In this document: positions 43,290-52,278 of the stretch, piece after piece
Layout: the number at the start of each line of letters is the position of its first letter
Position numbering within the stretch: the first letter of the stretch is position 1
Assembly: GCA_963784045.1 (NCBI GenBank)
Contig: CAWAPZ010000004.1
Span: 247,341 to 311,340, forward strand
Length of the DNA stretch: 64,000 nt
Source of the DNA: JAMQPK01 sp963784045
GTDB lineage: Bacteria; Acidobacteriota; Vicinamibacteria; Vicinamibacterales; JAMQPK01
Direction: 5' to 3'
The notes under the pieces: model-generated
The model's input: the letters and a program-made list of their open reading frames with translations, nothing else
What the model was told of the DNA's origin: nothing
Databases searched by the model: none
Position numbers and translations under genes: made by a program

Positions 43290-43883
43290 CTATCGGACGC
43301 CTTCGAAGAAGGACAGCCCGTCACCCTCTCCCAAAAGGCGGGCAGCACGGAAGCCCTCGGCCTCGAGTGCGACGATGGCGCCGCCGGCAGCGCTGTAGTG
43401 GGGATCGAGCGGGGCGGAAGCCCGCGCGCCGAACAGCGCCCCCAGACCGCCGCGGGGTCCCTGCTCGATGACGACGATGCGGCCGCGGTGACAGAGGAGG
43501 CGAAAAGCTTCACGCAACGTCGTGACGCGATCCTCGGGACGCATGCTCGACAGCAGCCCCTGTTGATTGTCGACGACGATCAGATTGAACGCGCCGTCTT
43601 CGAACGGGACCTGCCCGAGCTGGCCCGTTTCGATTTCAAGCAGGAACCCGAATTTTTCTGCGGCTCGGCGCGCGCGCGCCGCCTGTGCAGCATCTGGCAC
43701 GACCGCGCACACGCGCCCGCTCAACCCTACTTTTGACCCAAGCGCTCCCAACAGCGACCCGTCAGTGCATCCCACCTGCAGCAAGCGATCGCCAAGCGCG
43801 ACGCCGGTCATCGCGAGCGCCAGCGTGTGTTTCTGTTGTGGTTGCCGACTGAACAAGGGCACGTGGGAAGGGTATCGCACCAT
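43290..43883 (-). CDS. Class I SAM-dependent methyltransferase-like protein
   Basis: 197 residues from the ATG at 43883. Motif I appears as RLLQVGCTDGSLLGALGSKV, AVVPDAAQAARARRAA holds the acidic-residue region, and FNLIVVDNQQGLL and GRIVVIEQGPRGG correspond to later strands. The glycine loop is VGCTDGS rather than GxGxG, so SAM binding is likely but not certain. A longer open frame upstream overlaps the divergent inositol-phosphate synthase gene and was not used. Substrate unknown. Confidence 0.75.
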   Translation of the reverse strand: MVRYPSHVPLFSRQPQQKHTLALAMTGVALGDRLLQVGCTDGSLLGALGSKVGLSGRVCAVVPDAAQAARARRAAEKFGFLLEIETGQLGQVPFEDGAFNLIVVDNQQGLLSSMRPEDRVTTLREAFRLLCHRGRIVVIEQGPRGGLGALFGARASAPLDPHYSAAGGAIVALEAEGFRAARLLGEGDGLSFFEGVR

Positions 43884-43917
43884 CCGTGCGCCGTCGACCC
43901 GTCTCGAAGTGGTATAG

Positions 43918-45237
43918 TTGCCGGCTGTGAAAAACCTTGAAATCGCTCCGGCTAAAGGCAAATTGGGCATTCTTCTCGTCGGCCTCGGCGCGGTCAGCAC
44001 TACGACGATTGCCGGCGTTCTTGCGGTACGAAAAGGGCTCGCCAATCCCATCGGCTCGCTTACGCAGATGGGCACGATTCGACTCGGCAAACGCACGGAA
44101 GGCCGGTCTCCGAAAATCAGCGAGGTCGTTCCGCTGGTCGACCTCGACAACGTGGTGTTCGGCGGGTGGGATATTTTCGAAGAGAACTCGTACCAGGCGG
44201 CGCGTACGGCCGGCGTACTCGAGACGTCGCTCCTCGATCAGATCAAGCCCGACCTCGAGGCCATCAAGCCGATGACGGCGGTGTTCGATCAGCGCTATGT
44301 GAAGCGTCTCGACGGTCCGAACGTGAAGAAAGGCAGGAACAAGAAGGACCTCGCCGAGCAGCTGCGCGCCGACATCCGCGCGTTCAAGAAGGACAACAAC
44401 CTCGATCGCCTGGTCATGGTGTGGTGCGGCAGCACCGAAGTGTTCATGAAGGAATCGGCGGCCCATCAGTCCATCGACGCGTTCGAAAAGGCGCTCGAGG
44501 CGAACGACCCGACGATCCCGTCGAGCATGGTTTACACCTACGCCGCGCTGATGGAGGACGTCCCGTTCGCGAACGGCGCCCCCAACCTGTCGGTCGACGT
44601 GCCGGCGATGATGTCGCTCGCGCAGCAGCAGCGGCTGCCAATCTGCGGCAAAGACTTCAAAACAGGTCAGACCTGGATCAAAACCGTGATTGCGCCTGGC
44701 ATCAAGGCGCGGCTGCTCGGCGTCGAGGGCTGGTACTCGACCAACATCCTCGGAAATCGCGACGGCGAAGTACTGGACGACCCGGAATCGTTCAAGACGA
44801 AGGAAGAGAGCAAGAAGTCCGTCCTCGATTACATCCTGCAGCCGCATCTCTATCCCGGCCTCTACGAAGATCTGCATCACGTCGTTCGCATCAATTACTA
44901 TCCGCCGCGCGGCGACAACAAAGAGGGCTGGGACAACATCGATCTCGTGGGCTGGCTCGGTTACAAGATGCAGCTCAAGATCAACTTCCTCTGCCGCGAC
45001 AGCATTCTGGCGGCGCCGATTGTGCTCGACCTGGCGCTGTTTCTCGACCTCGCCAAGCGCGCGGGCATGTCCGGAATCCAGGAGTGGCTGTCGTTCTACT
45101 TCAAGAGCCCGATGCACGCCCCCGGCCTGTACCCGGAGCACGATCTATTCATTCAGTTGATGAAACTGAAGAACACGCTGCGGTACATGATGGGCGAAGA
45201 GCTGATCACGCACTTGGGGTTGGAGTACTACGACTAG
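43918..45237 (+). CDS. ino1: Myo-inositol-1-phosphate synthase
   Basis: 439 residues. It converts glucose-6-phosphate to inositol-3-phosphate with internal NAD redox. The NAD loop is LLVGLGAVSTTTIAG, SLTQMGTIRLGKR is conserved, and the catalytic region shows CGKDFKTGQTWIKT and YSTNILGNRDGEVL. KINFLCRDSILAAPIVLDLA completes the core. The protein is the start of inositol-lipid or inositol-derived solute synthesis. The start may be TTG at 43918 or GTG at 43927; neither has a clear ribosome site. It is divergent from the methyltransferase gene. Confidence 0.92.
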   Translation: MPAVKNLEIAPAKGKLGILLVGLGAVSTTTIAGVLAVRKGLANPIGSLTQMGTIRLGKRTEGRSPKISEVVPLVDLDNVVFGGWDIFEENSYQAARTAGVLETSLLDQIKPDLEAIKPMTAVFDQRYVKRLDGPNVKKGRNKKDLAEQLRADIRAFKKDNNLDRLVMVWCGSTEVFMKESAAHQSIDAFEKALEANDPTIPSSMVYTYAALMEDVPFANGAPNLSVDVPAMMSLAQQQRLPICGKDFKTGQTWIKTVIAPGIKARLLGVEGWYSTNILGNRDGEVLDDPESFKTKEESKKSVLDYILQPHLYPGLYEDLHHVVRINYYPPRGDNKEGWDNIDLVGWLGYKMQLKINFLCRDSILAAPIVLDLALFLDLAKRAGMSGIQEWLSFYFKSPMHAPGLYPEHDLFIQLMKLKNTLRYMMGEELITHLGLEYYD

Positions 45238-45240
45238 CCA

Positions 45241-45266
45241 GATTCCAGTTTCTAGATTCCAGTTTC
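45241..45266. repeat. Direct 12-base repeat in the ino1-acs gap
   Basis: GATTCCAGTTTC occurs at 45241-45252 and again at 45255-45266, separated by TA, in the 44-base gap before acs. A TCTAGA sits across the junction. The function is not evident. Confidence 0.6.
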
Positions 45267-45281
45267 AGTTATCCTTCCGGC

Positions 45282-47271
45282 ATGGCCGACCCGCGAGATC
45301 CGGAAATTTCCGCGCTCCTGCATGAAGACCGTGTGTTCGAACCTCGAGCTGAATTCCGCGCCGGCGCGATCGTCAAGGACACCGCGCCCTACAGAGAAGC
45401 TGAACGGAACCCCGAGGAGTTCTGGGCACGTTTCGCGTCCGAGCTCGAGTGGAGCCGCCAATGGACGCGCGTGCTCGACTGGACCAATCCGCCGCATGCG
45501 AAGTGGTTCGTCGGCGGGCAGCTCAACGTCTCTGTCAATTGCATCGACCGTCATGTTCGCGGGGCCAGGCGCAACAAGGCCGCAATCATCTGGGAAGGCG
45601 AGCCCGGCGATCGCCGGACGCTGACCTATTTCGATCTGTATCGTCAGGTCAGTGCGTTCGCGAACGTGCTGAAGTCGCTCGGCGTGACGAAGGGCGATCG
45701 CGTCGCCATCTACATGCCGCTCGTGCCCGAGCTGGCCGTGGCCATGCTAGCCTGCGCTCGCATCGGCGCACCGCACAGCATCGTCTTTGGCGGTTTCAGC
45801 GCCGAGTCGCTGCGCGATCGCATGAACGACGCGCAATGCAAGTTGCTGATCACCGCGGACGGCGGATATCGACGTGGATCGATCGTGCCGCTCAGGAAAG
45901 TCGCGTTTGAAGCGATCGACGGAGCCGCGTCTGTGACGGATGTGATCGTGTTCAGAAGGCTGATTGGCTCCTCCGCCCAAATCCCGGCCACTGAGTTGGA
46001 AGCCGGCCGGAAGCCGAACGTGCGCGAGCACGACTGGCACGAGCTGATGGCGCGCGCGCCTCTCGAGTGCGATCCCGAGGCCATGGACGCCGAAGATCTG
46101 CTCTACATTCTCTATACCTCGGGGACCACCGGGAAACCGAAGGGGATCATGCACACGACCGGTGGCTACCTCACCGGCGTATACGCGACAACGAAGTGGG
46201 TCTTCGATCTCAAAGAAGACGACGTGTACTGGTGTACGGCGGACATCGGATGGGTGACCGGGCACAGCTACGTGGTGTATGGGCCGCTCGCAAACGGCGC
46301 GACCGTCGTCATGTACGAGGGGGCGCCCGATTCGCCCCAGAAAGACCGACTCTGGCAAATCATCGAGCGCTACGGCGTCACGATTTTCTACACTGCCCCG
46401 ACCGCAATCCGGGCGTTTATGAAGTGGGGCACCGAGTGGCCGGCGCGGCGCAACATGTCGTCGCTGCGTCTGCTTGGCTCGGTCGGCGAGCCGATCAACC
46501 CTGAAGCGTGGATTTGGTACCGACAAGTACATCGGAGGCGGCCGCTGCCCGATTGTTGACACGTGGTGGCAGACCGAGACGGGGATGATCATGATTTCGC
46601 CGCTGCCCGGCATCACTCCGCTGAAGCCCGGGTCCGCGACAGTGCCGTTTCCCGGCATCAGCGCCGAAATTCGCGCTCAGTCTGGCGAGGCGATTAAGGT
46701 CGGCGGCGGGCTTCTGGCCCTGACGCGGCCATGGCCGGCGATGCTTCGTGGCATCTATGGCGACCCGGAACGATTCGTCAAGCAATACTGGAGCAAATGG
46801 GATCAGGCCACCTACTTCACCGGAGACGGCGCGAAGCGAGATGAGGACGGCTATTTCTGGGTGCTCGGACGTGTGGATGACGTGATCAACGTCGCGGGCC
46901 ACCGCATCGGGACGATGGAAATCGAGAGCGCGCTCGTCGACCACCCGAAGGTCGCTGAGGCAGCAGTGGTCGGGCGGCTGCACGAAATGAAGGGACAGGC
47001 GATTTCGGCGTTCGTGATCCTCAAGGAAGGCAACGTGGCGAGCCCGGCACTCGTCGCTGAGCTGAAAGAACACGTGGTCAAGAAAATCGGCTCTATCGCG
47101 CGGCCCGAGGACATTCTCTTCGTTGCCGACGTCCCGAAGACGCGCTCCGGAAAGATCATGCGGCGGCTTCTCAAGGACATCGCCGAAGGCAAGGCGCTCG
47201 GCGACACGACGACGCTCGCCGATCCTGGCGTGGTGGCCAAGTTGAAGGCGGACTACGAAGAGGCAGGCTGA
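45282..47271 (+). CDS. acs: Acetyl-CoA synthetase, with an apparent +1 frameshift
   Basis: AMP-forming acetate activation. YTSGTTGKPKGIMHT (P-loop), ADIGWVTGHSYVVYGPLANG, GGRCPIVDTWWQTETG and the C-terminal SGKIMRRLLKDI with the acetylatable lysine are all present. The first 414 residues to EAWIWY are in one frame, and KYIGGGRCPIVDTWW onward is in the +1 frame. Removing one C of the pair at 46520-46521 gives WYDKYIGGG and a 662-residue protein, normal for Acs. As written, the frame stops at 46559. A consensus error is the simplest reading, since both halves are conserved. A 44-base gap with a direct repeat separates it from ino1. Confidence 0.92.
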
Positions 47272-47337
47272 ATGTGCGGCGGCGCGGCCGGAGAGTCGGC
47301 GCGCGAACACCGTGAGATGTAACATTGGAACCGGCGG

Positions 47338-48066
47338 ATGGCCGCCGTCGTATCCATTCCCATGGCACTGATCGAAACCCACGACTTGTGGAAGACATAC
47401 CTGATGGGCGAGGAGGAGATCCACGCGCTGCGAGGTGTGTCCATCTCCATCGAACGCGGCGAATACGTCGCCATCATGGGGCCGTCGGGTTCCGGGAAGT
47501 CGACCCTGATGAATCTGGTTGGGTGCCTCGACACGCCGAGCAAGGGCAGCTACCTCCTGAACGGCAAGGAAGTGGCGCGCATGAACGACAACGAGCTCGC
47601 GCGCATCAGGAACGAGGAGATCGGGTTCGTTTTTCAGACGTTCAATCTGTTGCCTCGCGCAACCGCCCTGCACAACGTCGAGCTGCCGCTGGTGTATGCC
47701 GGAGTGCCAGCCGTCGATCGGCAGACGCGCGCGAAAGCGGCGCTCGACAAGGTCGAGTTGAGCAGCCGCATGAGCCACCGGCCTAACGAGCTTTCCGGAG
47801 GTCAGCGTCAGCGCGTCGCGATCGCCCGCGCCCTCGTGAACAACCCGTCGATCCTGCTGGCCGACGAGCCCACAGGAAACCTCGATTCGAAGACCGGCGC
47901 GGAAATCATGAGCCTGTTCGCGCGCCTCCATGAAGGGGGCAACACGATTGTGCTCGTCACGCACGAAGCCGACGTCGCCGCGTACGCGCACCGCACAATC
48001 AGCCTCCGCGATGGCCAGGTCGAGAAAGATGTGCGGTCAGATGCGCACGCAGTGCAGCTGCGGTAG
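47338..48066 (+). CDS. ABC transporter ATPase, MacB/LolD type
   Basis: 242 residues. Walker A GPSGSGKSTLMNLVG, Q-loop QTFNLLP, signature LSGGQRQRVAIARAL and Walker B ILLADEPTGNLDS define the MacB/LolD/FtsE-like branch, which energises lipoprotein release or mechanotransmission by MacB-type permeases. No permease gene lies next to it, so its partner is elsewhere. The start at 47338 has GGAA upstream; a second ATG at 47362 would give a more typical N-terminus (MALIETHDLWKTY). Confidence 0.87.
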   Translation: MAAVVSIPMALIETHDLWKTYLMGEEEIHALRGVSISIERGEYVAIMGPSGSGKSTLMNLVGCLDTPSKGSYLLNGKEVARMNDNELARIRNEEIGFVFQTFNLLPRATALHNVELPLVYAGVPAVDRQTRAKAALDKVELSSRMSHRPNELSGGQRQRVAIARALVNNPSILLADEPTGNLDSKTGAEIMSLFARLHEGGNTIVLVTHEADVAAYAHRTISLRDGQVEKDVRSDAHAVQLR

Positions 48067-48112
48067 TAACGAAAGGGGCTCTATTCGCTTTTCGTTTTTC
48101 GCTCTTCGTTAC
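48066..48112. terminator. Terminator-like inverted repeat at a convergent junction
   Basis: GTAACGAA (48066-48073) and TTCGTTAC (48105-48112) are exact complements around a loop with TTCGCTTTTCGTTTTTCGC words. It lies between the convergent MacB-type ATPase and oppF genes and is a relative of the elements at 1939-2017 and 3413-3462. Confidence 0.6.
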
Positions 48113-48120
48113 ATCGAACG

Positions 48121-49071
48121 TCACACGGCCGCCAAGTGCCCAGGCTCAACTTCCCTCAGCGGTGCGTTGAAATCGACATCCTTCGGATTCAATGAAATCC
48201 GGACTGGTTTATGGTCCGGGTCGGGAACCGGAATGGCCGACAGCAGTGCCTTCGTGTAGGCATGCTGCGGGTTATTGAAGAGCCGCGCCGTGTCCCCCAT
48301 TTCGACGATCCGTCCGAGATGCATCACGGCGGTGCGCCGGCAGATGTGTTCGACCAGCCGCAGATCGTGCGCGATGAATAAGTAGGCGAGTCCGAGTTTC
48401 TGTTGCAAGTCCATCAGCAGGTTGACGACTTGGGCCTGAATCGAGACGTCGAGCGCAGACACCGGTTCGTCCGCGATGATGAACGACGGATTCAGCGCGA
48501 GAGCCCGCGCCACGCCGATGCGCTGGCGCTGTCCCCCGCTGAACTCGTGCGGATACCGATCGATGGTCGCGGCGTCGAGGCCGACCAGTTGAAACAGCTC
48601 CTGCACGCGTTCCATTCGCGATTCCACGTTTCCCATCTTGTGGATGACCAGCGGCTCCTCGATGATGTGCCGTACGCGCATACGTGGGTTGAGGGACGAG
48701 TACGGATCCTGAAACACGATCTGCATCTGCCGGCGCGCCCGCTGCATCTCTCCGCGCGAATACGCGAGCACGTTCTCGCCTCGAAACAGCACCTCGCCCG
48801 AGGTCGGGTCGATCAGCCGCAGAATGCAGCGGCCGGTCGTCGTCTTTCCGCTCCCCGATTCGCCGACGAGGCCGAACGTCTCGCCTTCATCCACGGTGAA
48901 GCACACGTCGTTCACCGCGCGGACGATGCTCGGCCGGGTGAAGAAGCCTTCACGCCTCGAGAATTCCTTGACGAGGTGCCGGACATCGAGAAGCGGCGGC
49001 CTCCCCTGAGGGGAATCGTCCCTCGGCTGAACTCGCGACGACCCTGAGCGTGTCGAAGGGTCCAAGGGCAT
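48121..49071 (-). CDS. Oligopeptide ABC transporter ATPase, OppF/DppF type
   Basis: 316 residues from the ATG at 49071, which overlaps the upstream ATPase stop as TGATG. Walker A GESGSGKTTTGRC, signature FSGGQRQRIGVARAL, Walker B FIIADEPVSALD and the H-loop IAHDLRLVEH are intact. AYTKALLSAIPVPDPDHK is the C-terminal OppF tail. It pairs with the gene before it to drive peptide import. The first ~20 residues are encoded in part by a dispersed inverted repeat (49040-49062) and are not family-like. The membrane permeases and binding protein are not in the window. Confidence 0.9.
   Translation of the reverse strand: MPLDPSTRSGSSRVQPRDDSPQGRPPLLDVRHLVKEFSRREGFFTRPSIVRAVNDVCFTVDEGETFGLVGESGSGKTTTGRCILRLIDPTSGEVLFRGENVLAYSRGEMQRARRQMQIVFQDPYSSLNPRMRVRHIIEEPLVIHKMGNVESRMERVQELFQLVGLDAATIDRYPHEFSGGQRQRIGVARALALNPSFIIADEPVSALDVSIQAQVVNLLMDLQQKLGLAYLFIAHDLRLVEHICRRTAVMHLGRIVEMGDTARLFNNPQHAYTKALLSAIPVPDPDHKPVRISLNPKDVDFNAPLREVEPGHLAAV
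49040..49062. repeat. Dispersed CCCTTCGACACGCTCAGGG repeat at the start of oppF
   Basis: Read on the minus strand this is GACCC/GGGTC-flanked CCCTTCGACACGCTCAGGG, an imperfect palindrome. Similar CTTCGACA-AGCTCAGG words are common dispersed repeats in many high-GC genomes. It encodes residues 4-11 of the OppF-like protein. Confidence 0.65.
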
Positions 49072-50051
49072 CAAGCGCGGCTCGGATCGTAAAGGTAGCA
49101 GCGCGCCTGCTGGTCCGGTCCGACGTCGTATGCAGGGGGCGGAGCCGTCGGGCAGCGATCGAACCGGTGAGGACAGCGCGGCTCGAATGCGCATCCGGAT
49201 GGCAAGCTCGCGAGATCTGGAACGATGCCCTCGATCGCGCGGAGCCGCTCGCCTGGCGTTCCCCCAGGGATCGATTCAAGAAGGCCCTGCGTGTAGGGAT
49301 GCTTCGCCGAGTCGAAGATCTGGCGCATCGGACCCTGTTCGACGATGCGGCCGGCATACATCACGGCGACACGGTCTGCGTGCCGGGCGACGACACCGAG
49401 GTCGTGGGTGATGAGCATCAGCGCGAGGCGAAATCGCTCCTTCATCTCCTGCAGGAGTTCGAGAATCTCCGCCTGAATCGTGACGTCGAGGGCCGTTGTC
49501 GGCTCGTCGGCGATCAGCAGCACGGGCTGGCATGCCAGCGCGATGGCGATGAGGACGCGCTGCCGCATTCCTCCCGACAATTGATGCGGAAAGTCGCGCA
49601 AACGCCGCGCCGGGTCCGGGATGCGGACGGCTTCGAGCAACTCAATCGCTTTCGCGCGCGCGCCCTTCCGCGTGGCCTTCTTGTGGACCCGAAGTGCTTC
49701 GGCGATTTGATCGCCGATCGTGTAGACCGGGTTGAGCGCCGTCATCGGCTCCTGAAAAATGAAGCCGATCTCGGCGCCGCGGATAGCCCGCATGTCCCGC
49801 TCGCTGAGCTCCAGCAGGTCGCTGCGCCCGTTGAAGCTGATGGGGCCGCCATGAGTCTCGCCGGGGGGTTGGACGAGCCGGAGAATGGACAGCGCCGTCA
49901 TCGATTTCCCGCTGCCCGATTCCCCGACGATGCCCAGCGTTTCGCCGCGCCGAAGCTCCAGGCTGACGTGATCGACCGCCCGCACCACGCCGCCCGGAAT
50001 CTTGAACGTGGTCGTGAGGTCCTGAACACGCAGAAGGACGTTATCGCTCAT
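49071..50051 (-). CDS. Oligopeptide ABC transporter ATPase, OppD/DppD type
   Basis: 326 residues. Walker A GESGSGKSMTALSIL, Q-loop FQEPMTALNPV, signature LSGGMRQRVLIAIAL, Walker B LLIADEPTTALD and the H-loop THDLGVVARH are present. The C-terminal oligopeptide domain shows GCAFEPRCPHRFDRCP, the cysteine cluster typical of OppD/DppD, which can bind an Fe-S cluster in some members. It is translationally coupled to the OppF-type gene. It lies 74 bases downstream of the mutase gene on the same strand. Confidence 0.92.
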   Translation of the reverse strand: MSDNVLLRVQDLTTTFKIPGGVVRAVDHVSLELRRGETLGIVGESGSGKSMTALSILRLVQPPGETHGGPISFNGRSDLLELSERDMRAIRGAEIGFIFQEPMTALNPVYTIGDQIAEALRVHKKATRKGARAKAIELLEAVRIPDPARRLRDFPHQLSGGMRQRVLIAIALACQPVLLIADEPTTALDVTIQAEILELLQEMKERFRLALMLITHDLGVVARHADRVAVMYAGRIVEQGPMRQIFDSAKHPYTQGLLESIPGGTPGERLRAIEGIVPDLASLPSGCAFEPRCPHRFDRCPTAPPPAYDVGPDQQARCYLYDPSRA

Positions 50052-50125
50052 CCACGCAGCGAAGCGATCGTATCAAGATCCGGAGCCTCAGCGACGGCAG
50101 CGCGTGGGGGTGGGTCCCACGCGAA

Positions 50126-51670
50126 TCAAACAAGAGACGCCTCGCCGAATACGTCACGCATGACGTCCGAGATTTCTCCGACGGTCGCTTTCGCCTGGAC
50201 GGCCGCAATGACGAGTGGGACGAGATTCGCCTCTCCGCCCGCGGCGTCCCGGACTGCGTCGATCGCGGCGCGCCATTGCGCGGCGTTGCGCGTGGCGCGC
50301 ACGGCTGCCACGCGATCCCGCTGCCCGCGTTCGATGTCCGGGTCAACGCGGAAGATAGGAATCGATGCGTCTTCATCAGTCTGAAATCTCGTGACGCCGA
50401 CGACGGGCGAGTCGCCGTTCTCGATCGCCTGTTGCGCCCGGAACGCCGATTCTTGTATCTCGCGCTGGATGATGCCCGACTCGATCGCGGCGAGCGTCCC
50501 GCCCGCCGCTTCAATGCGGTTCAACACTGCCGTCGCGTCCCTCTCGATTTCGCTTGTCCGGCGCTCGATTTCATATGAGCCACCGACCGGGTCCACGGTA
50601 TTCGAGACGCCCGATTCGTAGGCGATGATCTGCTGGGTCCGGAGCGCGAGCGTGGCCGACTCCTCGGTCGGCAATGCGAGCGCTTCGTCGCGGCCGTTGC
50701 AGTGGAGAGACTGCGCCCCGCCAAGCACAGCAGCCAGCGCCTGGACCGTGACGCGAACGAGATTGTTGTCTGGCTGCTGCGCCGTGAGCGTGCTGCCGGC
50801 GGTCTGCGCGTGAAACCGCAGCTGTTGCGCCCGCGGGTTCGTCACGCCGAATCGCCCGGCCATGACGCGCGCCCACATCCGCCGCGCCGCGCGGAATTTC
50901 GCAATCTCCTCCAGAAAATCGTTGTGGGCGGCAAAAAAGAACGACATGCGCTCGCCGAGCGATTCTGCCGACAGGCCGCGCGCCCGGCCTGCCTCGATGT
51001 ATGCGATGCCGTTCGCGAGCGTAAAGGCGACCTCCTGCACGGCCGTCGCTCCAGCCTCGCGGATGTGGTAGCCGCTCACTGAAATGGCGTTCCACCGCGG
51101 CAGGTCGCTCGCGCAAAACGCGAAGATGTCCGTAACGAGTCGAAGCGACGCGTGCGGCGGGTAGATGAAGGTGCCGCGCGCGAGATATTCCTTGAGGATG
51201 TCGTTCTGGATGGTGCCGGACAGTCGGCCCCGATCGACGCCGTGGCGCTCGGCAAGGGCGACGTACATCGCCAGCAAGATGATGGCGGTCGAATTGATGG
51301 TCATCGAAGTCGACACGCCATCGAGAGGGATGCCGTCGAAGAGCTCCGCCATGTCGTCGATGGTGTCGATGGCAACTCCCACCCGGCCCACTTCGCCGGC
51401 GGCCAAGGGGTGGTCTGAGTCGTAGCCGATCTGGGTCGGCAGGTCGAAGGCTACGCTCAGTCCGGTGACCCCCTGCTCGAGCAGGTGCCGATACCGTCGA
51501 TTCGACTCGGTCGCCGTCCCGAAGCCGGCATATTGGCGCATCGTCCACAGGCGGCCACGGTACATCGTGGGCTGGATGCCGCGGGTGAAGGGGAACTCGC
51601 CAGGCTCACCCAGTTCGCGGGCGGGATCCCATGTCGCCGGATCGGGCGGAACGCGAGAAGAATCAACCAT
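50126..51670 (-). CDS. Methylmalonyl-CoA mutase, large-subunit catalytic domain
   Basis: 514 residues carrying only the TIM-barrel part; the B12-binding domain is absent and must be a separate subunit elsewhere. TMYRGRLWTMRQYAGFG, FDLPTQIGYDSDHP, SGTIQNDILKEYLARGTF and VSGYHIREAG are conserved. The Tyr in MRQYAGF and the Arg in EYLARG are the residues used for methylmalonyl-CoA, whereas isobutyryl-CoA mutases have Phe and Gln. This supports methylmalonyl-CoA to succinyl-CoA conversion. It is divergent from the small gene at 51897. The MeaB/ArgK chaperone and epimerase are not seen. Confidence 0.9.
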   Translation of the reverse strand: MVDSSRVPPDPATWDPARELGEPGEFPFTRGIQPTMYRGRLWTMRQYAGFGTATESNRRYRHLLEQGVTGLSVAFDLPTQIGYDSDHPLAAGEVGRVGVAIDTIDDMAELFDGIPLDGVSTSMTINSTAIILLAMYVALAERHGVDRGRLSGTIQNDILKEYLARGTFIYPPHASLRLVTDIFAFCASDLPRWNAISVSGYHIREAGATAVQEVAFTLANGIAYIEAGRARGLSAESLGERMSFFFAAHNDFLEEIAKFRAARRMWARVMAGRFGVTNPRAQQLRFHAQTAGSTLTAQQPDNNLVRVTVQALAAVLGGAQSLHCNGRDEALALPTEESATLALRTQQIIAYESGVSNTVDPVGGSYEIERRTSEIERDATAVLNRIEAAGGTLAAIESGIIQREIQESAFRAQQAIENGDSPVVGVTRFQTDEDASIPIFRVDPDIERGQRDRVAAVRATRNAAQWRAAIDAVRDAAGGEANLVPLVIAAVQAKATVGEISDVMRDVFGEASLV

Positions 51671-51699
51671 ATAAGGCAGTACTGCGATTCTAAGCGTTC

Positions 51700-51728
51700 T
51701 TGACAGCCCATAAACGCGGCCCTACAAT
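51700..51728 (+). promoter_or_regulatory. Strong sigma-70-type promoter
   Basis: TTGACA (51700-51705) and TACAAT (51723-51728) are spaced by exactly 17 bases, a near-consensus housekeeping promoter. It points to the small gene at 51897, implying a leader of about 160 bases. Confidence 0.8.
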
Positions 51729-51734
51729 GAAACT

Positions 51735-51896
51735 CGTCCTACTCGTAGTTTCCCGAGTCCGATATTCTAAAAAGTGACGAGTCCGGTGGACAGATTCCTG
51801 TCGTGACGATGGTGTAAGCAGGAATCCAATTGCGATAGGTCCGCCCAGGCACACAAGGTATAGGGGCCTCTGACCCCGGTTTAGGAGGATCAAACA
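51735..51896 (+). promoter_or_regulatory. Long 5' leader with potential hairpins
   Basis: The expected transcript leader before the small gene contains a perfect 8-base stem (GATTCCTG 51793-51800 with CAGGAATC 51819-51826), a six-base pair set (ACTCGT / ACGAGT) around 51732-51783, and a GGGGCCTCTGACCCC element (51863-51877) just before the ribosome site AGGAGG. I do not recognise a known riboswitch class. Confidence 0.5.
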
Positions 51897-52217
51897 ATGG
51901 ATGACATAGTCAACCGGCTGGCTCGCGAGCTTGCCGATGCCATTGCTGCTTCTGTCGCAGAAGATCCTCAGGTAGAGGCGTGTCGCGAGAAAGCGCGCGC
52001 CGCGGGTTTCGAGATGAAGGTGACGCTCGAGGCTGTTGTCGGTTTCGTCAACCGAACCACGACCACAGATAAGGGCGGCGCGATGGTCAAAGTGCCGACG
52101 CCCGCGAAAGTCGTCGCGTCCAAAAAGGCGCTCGACATGACCGCCAACGACCGCCGATTCCTGCGCTCCCTGCGGATTGCTTCGGACGAGCAGTCTAAGA
52201 AAGAAGAAGTCGAATAA
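51897..52217 (+). CDS. Small protein of unknown function with strong expression signals
   Basis: 106 residues. It starts at ATG 51897 after a perfect AGGAGG. The N-terminal half is predicted helical (DIVNRLARELADAIAASVAE) with one cysteine, the middle is basic and Thr/Lys-rich (TTTTDKGGAMVKVPTPAKVV), and the C-terminus is a charged helix ending KKEEVE. No signal peptide or membrane segment, so it should be cytoplasmic. The near-consensus promoter and the strong ribosome site suggest abundant expression. I do not recognise the family. It is divergent from the mutase gene and converges on gpmI. Confidence 0.7.
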   Translation: MDDIVNRLARELADAIAASVAEDPQVEACREKARAAGFEMKVTLEAVVGFVNRTTTTDKGGAMVKVPTPAKVVASKKALDMTANDRRFLRSLRIASDEQSKKEEVE

Positions 52218-52234
52218 GGCAGTGACTGGGGAGT

Positions 52235-52273
52235 GGGGATTTGGGATTAGCTAATCACGAATCCCTCATCCCC
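52235..52273. terminator. Imperfect stem-loop at a convergent junction (GGGATT-type repeat)
   Basis: GGGGATTTGGGATT (52235-52248) pairs imperfectly with AATCCCTCATCCCC (52260-52273) around a short loop between the small gene and gpmI, which converge. The 7-mer GGGATT(N) pattern is shared with the tandem repeat inside the two-TM protein gene at 41884-41904. Confidence 0.55.
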
Positions 52274-52278
52274 AATCC

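Noticed and set aside
44166..46559. 797-codon frame combining antiparallel-looking sequence with acs
   Set aside because: Its first ~370 codons are an off-frame shadow of ino1; the real acs start is the ATG at 45282.
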